Below are positions 62,046 through 64,000 of a stretch of 64,000 nucleotides of DNA, piece after piece; position 1 is the stretch's first letter; the number at the start of each line of letters is the position of its first letter. Location: contig NZ_JACHWR010000002.1 of the NCBI RefSeq assembly GCF_014191495.1, positions 434,001-498,000 of the forward strand. The letters are read 5' to 3'. The DNA comes from Nocardioides soli. GTDB taxonomy: Bacteria > Actinomycetota > Actinomycetes > Propionibacteriales > Nocardioidaceae. The notes under the pieces are model-generated. The model was given only the letters and a program-made list of their open reading frames with translations, was not told where the DNA came from and did not search any database. A program made the position numbers and the translations under genes.

Positions 62046-62930
62046 TCAGGTCCGCTTGCTGCGCACGGCCAGCCCCGCCGCGACGGCACCGGTGGCGGCA
62101 CCCGCGACCGCGCTGACGACGAGGCCGGCGCGCAGTGCCTTGCGCCCGGTGCGGTAGTCGCGGATCCGCCAGCCCTGCTCGCGGGCGTGGTGACGCAGCT
62201 TGACGTCCGGGTTGATCGCGCAGGGGTCGCCGACCAGCGAGAGCATCGGTAGATCGTTGTAGGAGTCGGAGTACGCCGAGCAGCGGCGCAGGTCTAGACC
62301 TTCGCGCGCGGCCAACGCCTTGACGGCCTCCGCCTTGGCCGGCCCGTGCAGCAGGTCGCCGACCAGCTGACCGGTGTAGACCCCGTCGACGTGCTCGGCG
62401 ACCGTGCCGAGGGCGCCGGTCAGCCCGAGTCGGCGCGCGATGATCTGGGCGATCTCGATCGGTGCCGCGGTCACCAGCCACACCCGCTGGCCCTCGTCGA
62501 GGTGGAGCTGGGCGAGGGCACGGGTGCCCGGCCAGATCCGGTGCGCCATGCCCTCCTCGAAGATCTCTGCGCCCAGCTCCTGGAGCTCGGAGACGGTGTG
62601 ACCGGCGATGAAGCCGAGCGCCGAGGCGCGTGCATCGGCCACGTGGTCGGGGTCCTCGACGCCGACGATCCGGAAGTACGCCTGCTTCCAGGCCGCGCCG
62701 AGGATCTCGCGGGTGGTGAAGAACTTGCGCCGGTGCAGGCCGCGGGCGAGATGGAAGATGCTCGCGCCTTGCATGACGGTGTTGTCGACGTCGAAGAAGG
62801 CCGCGGCCTCAGGATCGAGCGGTGGCGTCAGCGCCGACTCGACCTCGGCGGATGCGGCGGCGGCCTCCCCGGCCAGCGTCGACCGCAGCTGGAGGTTCAG
62901 CGGTCGCGGTCGGCGGTCCGAGGGCGTCAC
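62046..62930 (-). CDS. HAD-IB family hydrolase with C-terminal membrane helix
   Basis: The 294-residue phosphatase belongs to the SerB/CicA type: [13 protein letters not shown] (nucleophile DxD), [20 protein letters not shown], and [20 protein letters not shown] with the final acidic motif. A hydrophobic C-terminus ([22 protein letters not shown]) could anchor it to the membrane. GTG 62930 gives the natural start; the frame continues as antisense to the next gene. The substrate is unknown. Confidence 0.85.
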   Translation of the reverse strand: MTPSDRRPRPLNLQLRSTLAGEAAAASAEVESALTPPLDPEAAAFFDVDNTVMQGASIFHLARGLHRRKFFTTREILGAAWKQAYFRIVGVEDPDHVADARASALGFIAGHTVSELQELGAEIFEEGMAHRIWPGTRALAQLHLDEGQRVWLVTAAPIEIAQIIARRLGLTGALGTVAEHVDGVYTGQLVGDLLHGPAKAEAVKALAAREGLDLRRCSAYSDSYNDLPMLSLVGDPCAINPDVKLRHHAREQGWRIRDYRTGRKALRAGLVVSAVAGAATGAVAAGLAVRSKRT

Positions 62931-62985
62931 ACCGGCAGGGTAGACCCACCGGCACAGCACGCGGTGGTGTGGAAGTATCCGCACC

Positions 62986-64000
62986 ATGTCCGGGATCCGC
63001 GACGTGGCCGAGCTGGTGACCAGCGCGGCCTCCGAGAGCCCCGACCGACTGGCACTCGTCGAGGCCGGCGGGCGCAGCCTGACCTGGGCCCAGCTCGACG
63101 ACGAGGTGGGCCGCGTCGCCACCGGTCTGGCGGGCGCCGGTGTCGTGGGCGGGCACCGGGTGCTGATCGCGGTCGGCAACCGTCTCGAGTTCGTGACGTC
63201 CTACCTCGGGGTGCTGCGCGCGCAGGCCGTGGCCGTGCCGGTGAACCCGGGCTCGGCGGTCGGCGAGCTGGCCCGGATGCTCGACGACTCCGGCGCCCGG
63301 ATGGCGATCGCCGATCCGACCACGGCCGCGGCCGTCCGTGAGGCCGTCGACTCGCTCGAGTCGCCACCCCGCCTGGTCGTCGTCGGCGAGGCGTCGTACG
63401 ACGAACTGCGCTCCGAGCCGGCCCGGCCGATCCCGCCGCTGCAGGATCCGGAGAAGCTCGCGGCCCTGCTCTACACCAGCGGCACCTCCGGTCTCCCACG
63501 GGCCGCGATGCTCACCCACCGCGCCCTGCTCGCGAACATCGAGCAGTGCGCGCAGGTCGAGCCGCCGATGATCCACGGGGACGACGTCGTGCTCGGCGTG
63601 CTTCCGCTCTTCCACGTCTACGGCCTCAACGCGGTGCTCGGCAGCGTGCTCCGGCGCCGGGCGAAGCTGGTGCTCGTCGAGCGCTTCGACCCGCAGGAGA
63701 CGCTGGCCATCATCGACGACGAGGCGTGCAGCGTGGTGCCGGTCGCGCCACCGGTCTTCGCCCACTGGCGCTCCGAGCCGGACCTGCGGGAGCGACTCGG
63801 CCCGGTCCGGCTGATCCTGTCGGGGTCCGCACCGCTCAGTCCCGAGGTCGTGGAGGAGTTCGACGAGCGCACCGGTGTCGCGGTCCACCAGGGCTACGGC
63901 CTCACCGAGGCCTCGCCGGTCGTCACCAGCACCCTGTGCAGCCGGACGCCCCAGGCGGGCTCGGTCGGCGCCGCGCTGCCCGGCATCGAGCTGCGGCTGA
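62986..64000 (+). CDS. Acyl-CoA synthetase / AMP-dependent ligase, 5' part
   Basis: The first 338 codons of an AMP-forming ligase run off the window. Visible motifs are the ATP loop [50 protein letters not shown] and [11 protein letters not shown]. The acyl group is unknown; FadD-like long- or medium-chain ligases are closest. The ATG has a GGAAG site and faces away from the HAD gene, with 55 bp between the starts. Confidence 0.88.
   Translation, partial: MSGIRDVAELVTSAASESPDRLALVEAGGRSLTWAQLDDEVGRVATGLAGAGVVGGHRVLIAVGNRLEFVTSYLGVLRAQAVAVPVNPGSAVGELARMLDDSGARMAIADPTTAAAVREAVDSLESPPRLVVVGEASYDELRSEPARPIPPLQDPEKLAALLYTSGTSGLPRAAMLTHRALLANIEQCAQVEPPMIHGDDVVLGVLPLFHVYGLNAVLGSVLRRRAKLVLVERFDPQETLAIIDDEACSVVPVAPPVFAHWRSEPDLRERLGPVRLILSGSAPLSPEVVEEFDERTGVAVHQGYGLTEASPVVTSTLCSRTPQAGSVGAALPGIELRL

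Overview
The window is 64 kb of very GC-rich DNA from a high-GC Gram-positive bacterium, most likely a member of the Nocardioidaceae (Nocardioides or a close relative). The basis is codon bias, many GTG starts, actinobacterial-only genes (lsr2, bS22, DUF3180, DUF222/HNH, a BldN-type sigma factor) and gene orders shared with other actinobacteria. Assignment below family is inference.

Left part (1-36,640). A folate segment (folB end, folK, DUF3180, a coiled-coil membrane protein) is followed by a GNAT protein and a quaternary-amine (betaine/choline type) ABC importer. Then comes a wall-polymer island (6,710-19,956): two very large CDP-glycerol/ribitol-phosphate transferases, a fused CDP-ribitol synthase (cytidylyltransferase plus reductase), three different sulfotransferase-like proteins and a LicD-methyltransferase fusion. 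The core order resumes with a DUF2520 protein, panC-panD-nadB-nadC-coaX (pantothenate, NAD and CoA precursors), a methyltransferase/glycosyltransferase pair, lsr2, clpC, mutY, disA and radA. Apart from the islands, this is the same order as the M. tuberculosis Rv3606c-Rv3585 neighbourhood.

Middle part (36,762-54,967). A LacI regulator, a methyltransferase with no normal start codon, a VOC protein and a cysteine-rich protein lead into a second conserved block: Ppx/GppA, sugar-phosphate isomerase, proC, a small HTH protein, bS22, an epimerase and an acyltransferase, matching M. tuberculosis Rv0495c-Rv0502. Inserted in it are a cytosine module (PucR regulator, yeast-type cytosine deaminase, NCS1 permease), a TetR-controlled ABC exporter, proline dehydrogenase, a TerD protein, trpS and an AcuC-type deacetylase. 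The trpS leader carries a textbook tandem-Trp attenuator.

Right part (54,968-64,000). A cluster of 42-bp palindromic repeats in alternating orientation forms larger composite units. An IS21-family element (istA/istB) sits between the two halves of one repeat. An HNH/DUF222 gene behind a perfect LexA box, a BldN-type sigma factor with its probable membrane partner, a HAD hydrolase and the start of an acyl-CoA synthetase complete the window. No tRNA, rRNA or CRISPR array was recognised.

The most rewarding items are the ribitol-phosphate polymer locus with its sulfotransferases and LicD-methyltransferase, the trpS attenuator, and the repeat/IS21 mosaic.
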